Positions 33,701-41,800 of a DNA stretch of 42,111 bases are shown here, piece after piece. A program made the position numbers and the translations under genes. Origin of the DNA: Vreelandella andesensis (GTDB lineage Bacteria > Pseudomonadota > Gammaproteobacteria > Pseudomonadales > Halomonadaceae); assembly GCF_003989795.1 (NCBI RefSeq), contig NZ_RZHG01000011.1:1-42111 (forward strand), given 5' to 3'. The notes under the pieces are model-generated. The model had not been told where the DNA came from and ran no database searches. It saw only the letters and a program-made list of their open reading frames with translations. The stretch's first letter is position 1, and each line of letters begins with the position of its first letter.

Positions 33701-35105
33701 GCCTGCGCTCACTCAACGCTTGTTCGGTGAAATGATGGCGCTGTTTAACGATGGCACGCTCAGCCCGCTGCCGTTCACCGCCTTCAGCCACAGCCAAGTG
33801 ATTGACGCCTTCCGTTATATGCAGCAAGCACGCCAAATCGGCAAAGTGGTGGTGACCTATGAACAGCCCATTGTGCCGCCGCATAACGAGCTGTTAGGCA
33901 CCGGTGCCATAACGCTATCTGCCGATGCCAGCTATTTGGTGACCGGCGGACTAGGCGGCTTTGGCCTCAAAACGGCCCAATGGCTGGTCAGCAAAGGCGC
34001 ATGCCAGCTTGTCTTGTTAAGCCGTAGTGGCCCCGCTAGTGAAGAAGCTCAAGCCGCTATCGCGACGCTCGAAGCCCAAGGCGTGAAGGTGCTGGCAGCG
34101 GCGTGTGACATTACCGATCACGCGGCACTAGCAAGCGTTATGGCGCGCGTTCAGAACGAACTCAGCCCGCTTCGCGGCATCGTGCATGCCGCAACGGTGA
34201 TCGACGACGGCCTGATTCGCAACCTAGATGCCGAACGTATCCAAAAGGTGCTGGCTCCTAAAATTGATGGTGCCCGTCATCTGGATGCGCTTACCCAGGA
34301 CATCTCACTCGACTTCTTTGTGCTCTACTCCTCGGCGACCACGCTGTTTGGTAACCCAGGGCAGGCCAACTACGTTGCCGCTAACCACTGGCTGGAAGCC
34401 TTTGCTGCCCGCCGTCGCGCGGCGGGCCTACCCGCCACGTGCGTACGCTGGGGAGCCATTGAAGATGTCGGCTTCCTGGCGCGTAACACGCGCACACGCG
34501 ATGCGCTGCAAGAGCGCTTAGGGGGGTCGGCACTCCATTCGGATGACGCTCTCAATGTGCTCGAGCAAATGTTGCTGACCCCTGGCCCAAGCTTGGGAGT
34601 TCTTGAACTCGAGTGGGGCGCCCTGGCGCGCTTCTTGCCCACGGCCCAAGCGCCACGCTTTAACGAAATTGCGCGCGTTAGCGATGATGATGCTAGCGTC
34701 GACCACGATGACGATATCAGCGCACTACTGGCAGATCTTTCGCCTGAAGAGTTGCATAGCACCATCACCGACCTTCTGCGTGCCGAGCTGGCTAGCATCC
34801 TGCTGATTGATGAAGAGAAAATCGACATCAATCGCTCGGTGTACGATATGGGCTTTGATTCGCTCATGGGCGTCGAATTGATGACCGCCATCGAGAACCG
34901 CTTAAACGTGCAAGTACCGGTAATGGTGCTAAGCGAAGCGTCAACGTTAAACAAACTGGCCGGTGTGCTGATTCAAAAGTTACATCAGCATGACAATGAT
35001 GTTGAAGAAGCGCCACAAGATGCGTTAGCCTCTCTGGCCGCTCGCCACGGGGCAGATGGGCTAACCAGTGAGTCTGCCTCAACATCTACGACCGAGATAC
35101 CATGA
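27780..35105 (+). CDS. rkpA: RkpA-like fully reducing type I FAS/PKS megasynthase
   Basis: 2441 residues. Domains: KS (1-430; C172 in DTACSSS, H307, H345). AT (about 530-820; S619 in GHSVGE, H723 in YAFHS, which suggests malonyl). DH (about 880-1150; H920 in HVVGEGAVFP, D1084). A methyltransferase-like region (about 1250-1450) whose SAM motif is degraded to EAGPCAP. A structural KR half (ALWGFGRSLANE). ER (about 1690-2000; NADPH loop HGAAGGVG near 1850). KR (2050-2250; S2185, Y2198). ACP (S2361 in GFDSLMG). No thioesterase. It should make a saturated or hydroxylated acyl chain iteratively. The ATGA overlap with both neighbours and an AGGAG site show tight coupling. Confidence 0.93.
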   Translation: MTKRVAIIGAAHRFPGTTPETFWQDLQAEKDLVTQVAPDRWSQEAFWHPDKRHPGTSVTFAAGSLGDISGFDAAFFGISPREAANMDPQQRMLLELTWEAMESAGIVPSTLRGSQCGVFLGVASLDYSYRLADDMSAIDASTATGNTSSIASNRLSYVFDLHGPSMSLDTACSSSMVAFHQACQSIRSGETNMALAGGISLHLHPYGFIIFSKASMLSPTGRCQVFDEAGNGYVRSEGAGLFLLKDYDQAVADGDNILAIVAGSAVNTDGHKSGLTVPNPSAQIELMRRAYEQAGITPDEIDYLEAHGTGTAVGDPIETRAIGEALGKHRKTPLLIGSVKSNLGHLETASGVAGLAKALYSLQHREVPATIGIRNLNPRIKFDEWNISVVTKAKALKKQGRLVIGINSFGFGGANAHVILESAPEKTPSPRQVPDTALPIRVSARSQEALADNARGLANLLREESHAFYDIAHTLNSHHEQHTYGALCFAQTPQAAASALSQFADGEANDVVTLERLANARGPVFVYDGNGCQWETMGHDLLESEPAFSEAIDRVDALFQKHGDFSLRDELAGRNRPEASGGRFDRTEIAQPALFALQVALTEWLKSKDIVPTAVFGHSVGEVAAAWASGALTLEDAVKVIYYRSFYQGKTRGLGEMTAVAMSAEEIAPWLEKPEFSDISLAGINSPKGITLAGDRDQLNAIETAFSEQSTFAKRLPLDYAFHSPAMDSIKAGVVEALADICPRPTQIPYISTVTGTISEGTQLDANYWWLNIREPVLFDSAATVLIEQGYNVFVEVGAHPILRRYLNESLHQQERSGLVLGTIERNLPGVDGLTRCLGQLLLSGLTLDSHQFFPVEGQRVPLPRYAWQRTQLWVQGTNDGQGLLSRYYQHPLLGYPLAQQDHTWESQLDTKRQPWLADHVVGEGAVFPGAGFVELTLAAALQQKDTPLLDIEELEIRAPLLLDGPNGRTMRLTLDPDDGRLAIHSREPATGSEWQLNAVARRMRESRGFLLNRKAPSLPSRAPDYTLAEHVQMAERIGLHYGPAFQAISRGWIEGDSVIGEITLSESIQAQLDTLHVHPGILDSAFQMFIPLLAQHSEFAAQLAFVPVRVGRIQVNADAGAPVLARALMGKRAPHSFTADFELYDAAGNAVAVLSETRFKAIRLNRAHHQHFSYLDVELTPAPLTAATLPLAGNALVQLVGLSNAFADSTGQRYAQEVSPLLDSLSEAFAGANDNDSEDQPAPETIWQLLVQDYPDYFAPIHIVGRLGLHRGQLASGSETLESLGITNEHLAGINRVLIGENGWQVLAAELGALVEASLTTLPVGQRLQLLEAGPCAPALGQRLLEQLANTANIANDAHHYRAITTSDTARHQAEQLQERFPLIDVQPLEDTLPALGNAEKAQLAFISVDVTQPERTRQLIETLPTQLAPGAHVVVIGVHPSRWLDDLLATPGIDQAPLEQDTLREWLSNQGLSVSPPVELEENGAYLLHGQYTADEELPRQNAQNSSDALHLIVADAEHEALATQLAERLDPTNAWLTVSDASPQALLTTALEERQAAPAELNVVDLRGLNGSTTAAQTQRCYTAQQWSLALEASGLESQGSHVTLWLTTQNASTGDDAALWGFGRSLANEAVGHSVTLIDLPDSPSKAALNALAASIATPDSENELVITVDGERFATRLRTLPAPHPVAQASAAPHQAMTLGFALPGQLRQLQWRPRPLPELGADEVEICVKATGLNFRDVMYTLGLLSDEAIENGFAGPTLGLEFSGEVLAVGANVQHVTPGQAVVGFGPASFSDRLIASQHAVAPLPEGVSYAAAATIPTTFFTVYYALKHLARLEPGEKVLIHGAAGGVGIAALQIAQWLGAEIYATVGSEEKRDFLRLMGEERIYDSRSLTFAEEILEDTQGEGVDVVLNSLAGEAINQNLRALRPFGRFLELGKRDFYENTHIGLRPFRNNLSYFGIDSDQLMKVQPALTQRLFGEMMALFNDGTLSPLPFTAFSHSQVIDAFRYMQQARQIGKVVVTYEQPIVPPHNELLGTGAITLSADASYLVTGGLGGFGLKTAQWLVSKGACQLVLLSRSGPASEEAQAAIATLEAQGVKVLAAACDITDHAALASVMARVQNELSPLRGIVHAATVIDDGLIRNLDAERIQKVLAPKIDGARHLDALTQDISLDFFVLYSSATTLFGNPGQANYVAANHWLEAFAARRRAAGLPATCVRWGAIEDVGFLARNTRTRDALQERLGGSALHSDDALNVLEQMLLTPGPSLGVLELEWGALARFLPTAQAPRFNEIARVSDDDASVDHDDDISALLADLSPEELHSTITDLLRAELASILLIDEEKIDINRSVYDMGFDSLMGVELMTAIENRLNVQVPVMVLSEASTLNKLAGVLIQKLHQHDNDVEEAPQDALASLAARHGADGLTSESASTSTTEIP

Positions 35106-36436
35106 CCGTAAAGCGCTCTGAACTGAAACAACAGCTGCTGGAACAGGCACGCAAGCGCCCCACTCCGCGTGCTGCCAGCTCGCAAGCCCTGGCATCCGCA
35201 GGGGCAGAATCAACGCGGCGAGTTCCCGAGCGCTTTACACGTTTTGATGCCCATCCTGGCTATCAGCAACTCGTGATGATGCGTCAAGGTGCCAAACAAC
35301 TCGGGCTGATTGACCCGTTTTTTAAAGTTCATGATGGCCTGGCCGGCGCCACGAGTATGATTGACGGACAATCCTGTATCAATTTCGCCAGCTACAATTA
35401 CCTGGGTTATTCCGGTGACCCACGGGTCATTCAAGCGGCGTGCGATGCCGCTTCTCACTACGGAACCTCTGTGTCTGCCAGCCGGGTTGTATCGGGCGAG
35501 CGACCAATTCACGGTGAATTAGAGCAAGCGATCGCTAGCACCTATGGCGTTGAAGATGCGGTTGTTTTTGTCAGCGGACACGCAACAAATGTGTCGACTC
35601 TTGGGTACCTATTAGGCCCAAAAGATCTTGTGCTTCACGACGAGTACATCCACAACAGCTCGTTAGTGGGCGCTCAGCTTTCCGGCGCTAAGCGCATGTC
35701 CTTTAGCCATAACGACCCCGACGCACTGGACGCCTTGTTAAGTCGTCATCGCCATCAATTCGAACGCGTGCTTGTTGTCATCGAAGGGCTTTACAGCATG
35801 GATGGTGATATACCTGACCTTCCCCGCTTTGTTGAGCTAAAACAGCGCCATCAGGCATGGCTAATGGTGGATGAAGCGCATTCGTTTGGCGTAATGGGCG
35901 ACACTGGCTTAGGCTTAAGGGAACATTTTGCGGTTGACCCAACCGATGTTGATATCTGGATGGGCACCATGAGCAAAACGCTATCAGGCTGCGGGGGCTA
36001 TATTGCCGGTAATAAAGCCCTGGTGGAAACGCTGCGCCACTTCGCGCCGGGCTTTCTGTATAGCGTCGGCATGCCCGCTCAAGTGGCTGCGCCCTCGCTT
36101 AAAATTCTGGAATTAATGCCCCAGGAAACCGAGCGCGTTGTCCAGTTACAAGCTATCTCGCGCTATTTCTTAGCGCAGGCGCAAGCACGAGGAATGGATA
36201 CAGGCCACAGTATTGGCTCTGCCGTTGTGCCCGTTATTGTTGGAAGCTCACCGCTTGCAGCGCATTTGTCCCATGCACTGCTTGAACAGAACATTAATGT
36301 CCAACCCATTCTGTATCCCGCGGTGCCTGAAAAAAGTGCCCGGCTTCGCTTTTTCCTTTCCTGTGAGCACACGAAAGCCCACATCGACCAAACGCTGGAT
36401 GCACTCGCACTACTGCTCGCAAACGCCAAAGGGTGA
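35102..36436 (+). CDS. rkpG: Alpha-oxoamine synthase (AONS/SPT-like), RkpG-like
   Basis: 444 residues, PLP fold type I. An N-terminal extension of about 60 residues precedes the core: NFASYNYLGYSGDP, SRVVSGERPIHGELE, HDEYIHNSSLVGAQLSG, VVIEGLYSMDGDIPDLP, DEAHSFGVMGDTGLG and the Schiff-base lysine K292 in TMSKTLSGCGGYIAG. The family (8-amino-7-oxononanoate synthase, serine palmitoyltransferase, ALA synthase) condenses an acyl thioester with an amino acid, losing CO2. Placed directly after a megasynthase without thioesterase, it is the natural chain-release enzyme. Its amino acid partner (serine, glycine or alanine) is unknown. Biotin synthesis is unlikely because no bio gene is nearby. Confidence 0.9.
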   Translation: MTVKRSELKQQLLEQARKRPTPRAASSQALASAGAESTRRVPERFTRFDAHPGYQQLVMMRQGAKQLGLIDPFFKVHDGLAGATSMIDGQSCINFASYNYLGYSGDPRVIQAACDAASHYGTSVSASRVVSGERPIHGELEQAIASTYGVEDAVVFVSGHATNVSTLGYLLGPKDLVLHDEYIHNSSLVGAQLSGAKRMSFSHNDPDALDALLSRHRHQFERVLVVIEGLYSMDGDIPDLPRFVELKQRHQAWLMVDEAHSFGVMGDTGLGLREHFAVDPTDVDIWMGTMSKTLSGCGGYIAGNKALVETLRHFAPGFLYSVGMPAQVAAPSLKILELMPQETERVVQLQAISRYFLAQAQARGMDTGHSIGSAVVPVIVGSSPLAAHLSHALLEQNINVQPILYPAVPEKSARLRFFLSCEHTKAHIDQTLDALALLLANAKG

Positions 36437-36439
36437 TAT

Positions 36440-36961
36440 ATGGAGGAGCTTGAAACTCAAGCAGAATGGATTAACCCCTGCTGGTATGTGATTCAATGTA
36501 AAGGCGGCGAGTCATTTCGCGCCGCTGAACACCTCACCAACCAAGGGTACGAGGTGTTCCACCCCGTCTTAAGCACCAAACGTAAGCGCCAAGGCAAACC
36601 CACCGTGGTAACCGAGCCACTTTTCCCCTACTACCTGTTTATCCGGCTGGATCAGGTTGTCAGCAACTGGCGGCCTATTCGCTCTACCCGTGGCGTACTG
36701 CGCCTGCTTACCTTCGGCAACACCCCTATCGCCGTGCCAGATGCCTTGGTAGATACCCTACGCGCACAACCACACCATCTGGAAGGCAGCCACAGCTACT
36801 TCAGCGCGGGAGAAAAAGTGACGATCACCGATGGGCCTTTCAAAGATTTAGAAGCCGTTTTTAAACGCTGCAAAGGCGAAGAGCGCGCTATCGTGTTGCT
36901 TAACGTGCTACAACGCCCACAGGATGTCGAAATATCTGTCGACAGCTTACAAAAAAACTAA
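36440..36961 (+). CDS. rfaH: RfaH/NusG-like transcription antiterminator
   Basis: 173 residues. The NGN domain fills about 12-110: CWYVIQCKGGESFRAAEHL, GYEVFHPVLSTKRKRQGKP and PLFPYYLFIRLD are typical of RfaH rather than of NusG. The C-terminal KOW domain follows (FSAGEKVTITDGPFKDLEAVF, then RAIVLLNVLQRPQDVEIS). RfaH proteins load on RNA polymerase at ops sites and keep long surface-polysaccharide operons transcribed. It is the last gene of this 15-kb operon, 3 nt after rkpG, with AAGGGTG before the ATG. It probably controls its own operon; the leader hairpin before kpsC is a candidate target. Confidence 0.88.
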   Translation: MEELETQAEWINPCWYVIQCKGGESFRAAEHLTNQGYEVFHPVLSTKRKRQGKPTVVTEPLFPYYLFIRLDQVVSNWRPIRSTRGVLRLLTFGNTPIAVPDALVDTLRAQPHHLEGSHSYFSAGEKVTITDGPFKDLEAVFKRCKGEERAIVLLNVLQRPQDVEISVDSLQKN

Positions 36962-37061
36962 CGCTCCTCTTTGATTTTTGTCATTAAGCATGGTGGCAAA
37001 CGTACGGCAACTCGTAACGTCCCCTTAACAACGCATCATTTGATTGATATAACGCGACGTA

Positions 37062-37081
37062 GAGGCCGCAGTGACGGCCTC
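37062..37081 (+). terminator. Hairpin after the capsule operon, possible terminator
   Basis: A perfect 7-bp stem (GAGGCCG / CGGCCTC) with a 6-nt loop, 100 nt after the rfaH stop and 53 nt past the end of the convergent tolC-like gene. No T-run on either strand, so it may be a weak or rho-assisted bidirectional terminator. Confidence 0.35.
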
Positions 37082-37134
37082 GCACGCCCGGATGGGATTC
37101 TGTCGTAGATATTATCTCGCGACAGACTTTGTAT

Positions 37135-38748
37135 TTATCCTTGCGAAAGTGTCTTGTTGATTTGAACACCATAGCGTTCAAACAATGAGCCTTCCGCTAA
37201 CCTAATAGCCACCAGCGCTAACTGGTACAGCGCTAGCGACTCTGCATGGCGCTGTTGCGCTTCAATGCGGTCGTCTTCGCGCTCATAGAGATCTCTTAAC
37301 CGCCCACGTCCTAACGTATAATTACTGCGCTCAGCCGCATAAAGCTCACCATAAAGCTGCTGGTTGCGCGCCGCTAGCTGTAGGTCATTGTGCGCTACCT
37401 CAAGTTGGTGAAGTCGGGTACGCAGCTCGTTGACCACGCTGACCTCGATATCACGTAGTTCTATCTCAGCTTGACGTTGGCGAGCCTCAGCGCTACCGAT
37501 GTCGCCTGAACGTTTCAGGTTCGCCCCTAATGGCATAGAAAACTCGACACCTACATACCACGTTGGGTAGGTCGTCGCGTAAGACTCGCTCACTGCATCA
37601 CCTATGCGGGTTTCCAGTGCACTCGTACGGTAGCCCGCCACTAGATCAAGCTGGTTGCGATTTTCTTCAACCGCACGATTCGTTTGTAGACGTTGGATGT
37701 CCCGCGCTAATAATGCGCTGTGATACCCTGGCCACTGCGATAATACGTCTTCGGCATAGGCATCAAAATTCTGCGACGCACCGTATGGTGTGGTCTCAGG
37801 AGAGTCAATAGGCGTAAATGTGAGCATCGCATAGGCGTCATGCGACAGGTTTAATAACGTTTTAAGCTCACTTTGAATATCTCGCCAGCGCTGTTCTTCG
37901 TTGTAGAGCGCCGCGCGGCTTTCAATTACCCTTGCCTCGGCTTCTAATAAGGCCGTCCGGGGCTGACGACCTGCATTAACCTGATTTTGGGTTTCTTGCA
38001 TAATATTACGGGCGTTATCCAGTGCCGACTGTTGTATCTCGATAAATTGAGAGGAAAGATACATCCGCCAATAGGCTCTTAACGCCGAAGATGACACACG
38101 CAGCAATTGGTCATGAAAGTCATACTCTGCGCGCTGATGCTGCAACTCAGCTTCTTTAATTCTAGCATTAGCAATCCGATTCCCTATTCCTTGAAGCAAA
38201 GGCTGCCGGATACTCACATTCAACGATGCGACGGCCTCTGTGTTGCTATCGCCGTTAGACGCGGCCTCCACTAAATTGCCTTCTCGTTGGTTGCCTGACC
38301 AACTCAACACAAGCTCCGCTCCCGTGGCCACGGGAACACGAACGCCCGCCTCAACATCTGTGTTCTGCTCGTCAATCGTGCCAAACGCTGAAGTAATATT
38401 AGACAGTCGGTCTGACGTCGTTGACTGGCGTTCTGTGTCTGTATAACGAGCTTCAGCGAAGAGCTCCGGTTGAAGCAGACTGCGCTCACGATTGATATTG
38501 CCCGCCGCTACCTGTTGTTGCGTTTGCGATAACAACGCCTGCCCATTACGAAGTATGATCGCTTGGATCAATTGCTGCTGATTAAGCGCCATATTAGGGG
38601 CATTGACGAAGGTAATCTCCGCACTCTGATCCTGCACTATGCTGTCTTGTGCATTAACCTGTGTTGACGCGCTGGCAATAGCGAGCACTAGTAGTGCACG
38701 AGATAGGGGGCTAGTTTTCATAGCACGAGATAGAGGGCTAGTTTTCAT
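37135..38748 (-). CDS. TolC-like outer membrane efflux/secretion protein
   Basis: 537 residues. A signal peptide (ALLVLAIASASTQVNA, cleaved near AQD) is followed by two OEP repeats of TolC type: long alpha-helical stretches rich in Q, A and L (LQHQRAEYDFHDQLLRVSS, NARNIMQETQNQVNAGRQP), with beta-strand parts such as VEAGVRVPVATGAELVLSW and WYVGVEFSMPLGANL. It forms a trimeric channel through the outer membrane. The start is doubled: a 27-bp tandem duplication gives MKTSPLSRA twice, so translation can begin at 38,748 or 38,721. It lies 79 nt downstream of the giant adhesin on the same strand, suggesting it exports that protein. Confidence 0.88.
   Translation of the reverse strand: MKTSPLSRAMKTSPLSRALLVLAIASASTQVNAQDSIVQDQSAEITFVNAPNMALNQQQLIQAIILRNGQALLSQTQQQVAAGNINRERSLLQPELFAEARYTDTERQSTTSDRLSNITSAFGTIDEQNTDVEAGVRVPVATGAELVLSWSGNQREGNLVEAASNGDSNTEAVASLNVSIRQPLLQGIGNRIANARIKEAELQHQRAEYDFHDQLLRVSSSALRAYWRMYLSSQFIEIQQSALDNARNIMQETQNQVNAGRQPRTALLEAEARVIESRAALYNEEQRWRDIQSELKTLLNLSHDAYAMLTFTPIDSPETTPYGASQNFDAYAEDVLSQWPGYHSALLARDIQRLQTNRAVEENRNQLDLVAGYRTSALETRIGDAVSESYATTYPTWYVGVEFSMPLGANLKRSGDIGSAEARQRQAEIELRDIEVSVVNELRTRLHQLEVAHNDLQLAARNQQLYGELYAAERSNYTLGRGRLRDLYEREDDRIEAQQRHAESLALYQLALVAIRLAEGSLFERYGVQINKTLSQG
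38695..38748 (-). repeat. 27-bp tandem duplication of the tolC-like start
   Basis: The first nine codons including the ATG occur twice, with only one or two base differences. The two ATGs lie at 38,748 and 38,721. Confidence 0.85.
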
Positions 38749-38781
38749 AGTTTTCTGCCTAAGCCGTAATAAGTTGTTCTA

Positions 38782-38805
38782 CTCGGCGCGTGCCTACTCG
38801 CCGAG
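38782..38805 (-). promoter_or_regulatory. Hairpin between adhesin and tolC-like gene
   Basis: A perfect 7-bp stem (CTCGGCG / CGCCGAG) with a 10-nt loop, 22 nt after the adhesin stop and without a T-run. It may protect the upstream mRNA or reduce read-through into the channel gene. Confidence 0.35.
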
Positions 38806-38827
38806 CGCGTGGTAATTAATCTCTCGA

Positions 38828-41800
38828 CTAGAACACCATCTCGTCGTCTTCGATAAATACGTCGTAGAGATAGGGATTGTAATGGTCAAATTCGCCAGTC
38901 ACTTGAGGCTGTAACCCCGCGACTCGCCCTAGTACTGAAGACAAGCCATTGCCCGTCAGGCCGTACCCAGGCATCTGGTAACGCGAGAAGAAGTTGTCAC
39001 GATCACCTTTTGAGTGGCCGAACATATCCTGACGAACCAGCTGCTCCAACCTCATGCCACCTTCATAATTTGTGCCGTCGTTAATACTATCGTGGCTAGC
39101 CGCTGCGATACGGTCACGCAGCCAGCTGCTTAAACCATTTGGAGCAGTCATACGCTCGCTCATGCTTCGCGGTTCAATAAACGGAGTTTCTGCCAGAGTA
39201 CCGTCTCGCCCATCACCAATCTCAGCCATAACTGCGCTCAGACGCTGTATTTCGTAACGCTCAACCGTCAGGGAAATAGGATTAAGGGCCGCCAAATTCG
39301 CACGGTTACCCACTAGCGAGAGGTAAAGATCGCTTTCAGCTCCACGTGCTTCCAGTAGGTAGCCATTACCATCAGCGATGATGTTCAGAAGGCGGCCGTC
39401 ACTTGCTAATACCTCGACACGGGTCACGTCGACTTTGAGCAGATTTGGCAACAAAGTAACCAGCGTTTCGCTCAATCGGTCATTTTGATCATCGGTGAGG
39501 CGGAGCCCATTGGCATTAACCACAAGAGAACCAGCCTTAATATTAACGCCACTGGCTACATCGCTTCCCAACAGGCGGCCGTTAATGCTGGTCAACGAGA
39601 CACGCCCTTGCTCTGCCAACAGCGTTCCCACGCGCAAGTCACCACGAGCAGTCAACGTGACGTCACCTGCAAACGTACCCGACACCAGCGTTAAGGGCGT
39701 GTTCGCTTTCTGGTTGATAAAGACATCGCCCTTAGCCACGTTCATTAAGAGCGTATCAACCGCGATGTCTAACGCTTGTAACGAGCTGCCAACACCAGAA
39801 GCAGCCAGAATATCGAGCCTAGAGGCATCAAGCAGACCGCTACTGCCTACCTGTTGTACCACTCTGCCACCGCTATTGAGTCGTAGTCTGTCACTCGCCT
39901 CTATTCTGCCACCCAGCACCATGTCGCTGGCTGCCGTCAATGTAACGTTACCAGCGCCAGTGACATCACCGGTGATTGTCAAAACGCCGCCCACTACTAA
40001 GTCGGAGAGACCCGCGACATTAATCATGCCGCTTAGCGTGGTGTTGCCCACGCTATCTAGATCAAAGCGGCCCACGTCCAGCGTGCCATCGACATTGACA
40101 GAGGAACCGCCATTGATCGTGGCATTGCCCCTGACCGTGACGCTGTCTGCCAAAGTAATGGCACCCGTACCCTCGATCAGCAGATCGTTGGTAACATCCA
40201 GCGAGCCATCTAAATCAGTGATCCCCGCGACCGTCAGGGTGACATTGTCGCCGCCGCTATAAGAGCCGGTGATGACCAAGTTTTTACCGACATTTAGGTC
40301 GGAGATGCCAGCGACATTGACCGTGCCGTTCAGGGTGGTGTTGCTCACGCTATTAAGATCTAGATTGCCACCGACCTTTAGCAGTCCGCTGGCTGTCACA
40401 TCAGTGCCGCCATTGATCGTGGCATTGCCATTGACCGTCACGTTGTCTGCCAAGGTAATGGCATCAGTACCGTCGATCATTAGATCGTTGATGACGTTCA
40501 GCCTGCCATCTAGAGCCGTGGAGCCTACAACTGTCAGCGTGACGTTATCGCCGCCGGTGACGTCGCCAGTGATGGCGAGATCGCCACCCGCTGCCAGGTC
40601 AAAGAGACCCGCGACAATGACCGTGCCATTCAGAGCGGTGTTGCCAACGCTATAAAGATCAAGGCTGCCCACGTTCAGCGTGCCACCGACATTGACAGAG
40701 GAATTCCCTTTGATCGTGGCGGCGCCACCGACCGTCACGTTGTCAGCCAAAGTAATGGCACCCGTGCCAACGATCAGCAGATCGTTGGTCACGTCCAACG
40801 CCCCACCTAGAGCCGTAAAGCCTGCCACCGTCAGGGTGACGTTGTCGCCACCGATGACGTCGCCAGTGATGGTGAAATCGCCGCCCACTGCCAAGTCAGA
40901 AACACCCGCGACAGTGACCGTGCCGTTTAGAGCAGTGTTGCCAACGCTATAAAGATCAAGGCTGCCCACATCCAGCGTGCCACCGATATTGACAGAGGAA
41001 TTCCCTTTGATCGTGGCGGTGCCACCGATCGTAGCGTTGTCTGCCAAAGTAATGGCACCCGTACCGTCGATCAGCAGATCGTTGGTCACGTCCAATGAGC
41101 CTTCTAGATCCGTGGTGCCATCGACCGCCAGCGTGACGTTATCGCCGCCAGTGATATCACCAGTGATGGCAAGATCGCCACCCGCTGCCAAGTCAAAGAG
41201 TCCCGCGACAGTGACCGTGCCATTCAGAGCGGTGTTGCCAACGCTATAAAGATCAAGGCTGCTCACATCCAGCGTGCCACCAATATTGACAGAGGAATTC
41301 CCTTTGATCGTGGCGGTGCCACCGACCGTAGCGTTGTCTGCCAAAGTAATGGCACCCTTACCGTCGATCAGCAGATCGTTGGTCACGTCCAGCGCCCCAC
41401 CTAGAGCCGTGAAGCCTGCCACCATCAGGGTCACGTCGTCGCCACCGATGACGTCGCCAGTGATGGTGAAATTGCCGCCCACTGCCAAGTCAGAAACACC
41501 CGCAACATTGACCGTGCCGTTCAGCGTGGTGTTGCCCACGCTATCCAGATCAAGGCTACCGCCAACCTCTAGCAATCCGCTCGTTGCCACATCAGTGCCG
41601 CCATCAATCTTGGCATTGCCGCTGACCGAGACGCTGTCTGCCAAGGTAATCGCACCGCTGCTGTTAAGCAGCAGATCGTTGATGACATCCAGCGAGCCAT
41701 TTAGATCAGTGATACCCGCGACCATCAGCGTGACATTATCACCGCCAGTGACATCACCAGTGATGGCCAGATCGCTACCCACTGCCAAGTTAGAGAGACC

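Noticed and set aside
35102..36436. BioF (biotin synthesis) as the role of the oxoamine synthase
   Set aside because: No bio genes nearby, and it is translationally coupled to the megasynthase; chain release fits better.
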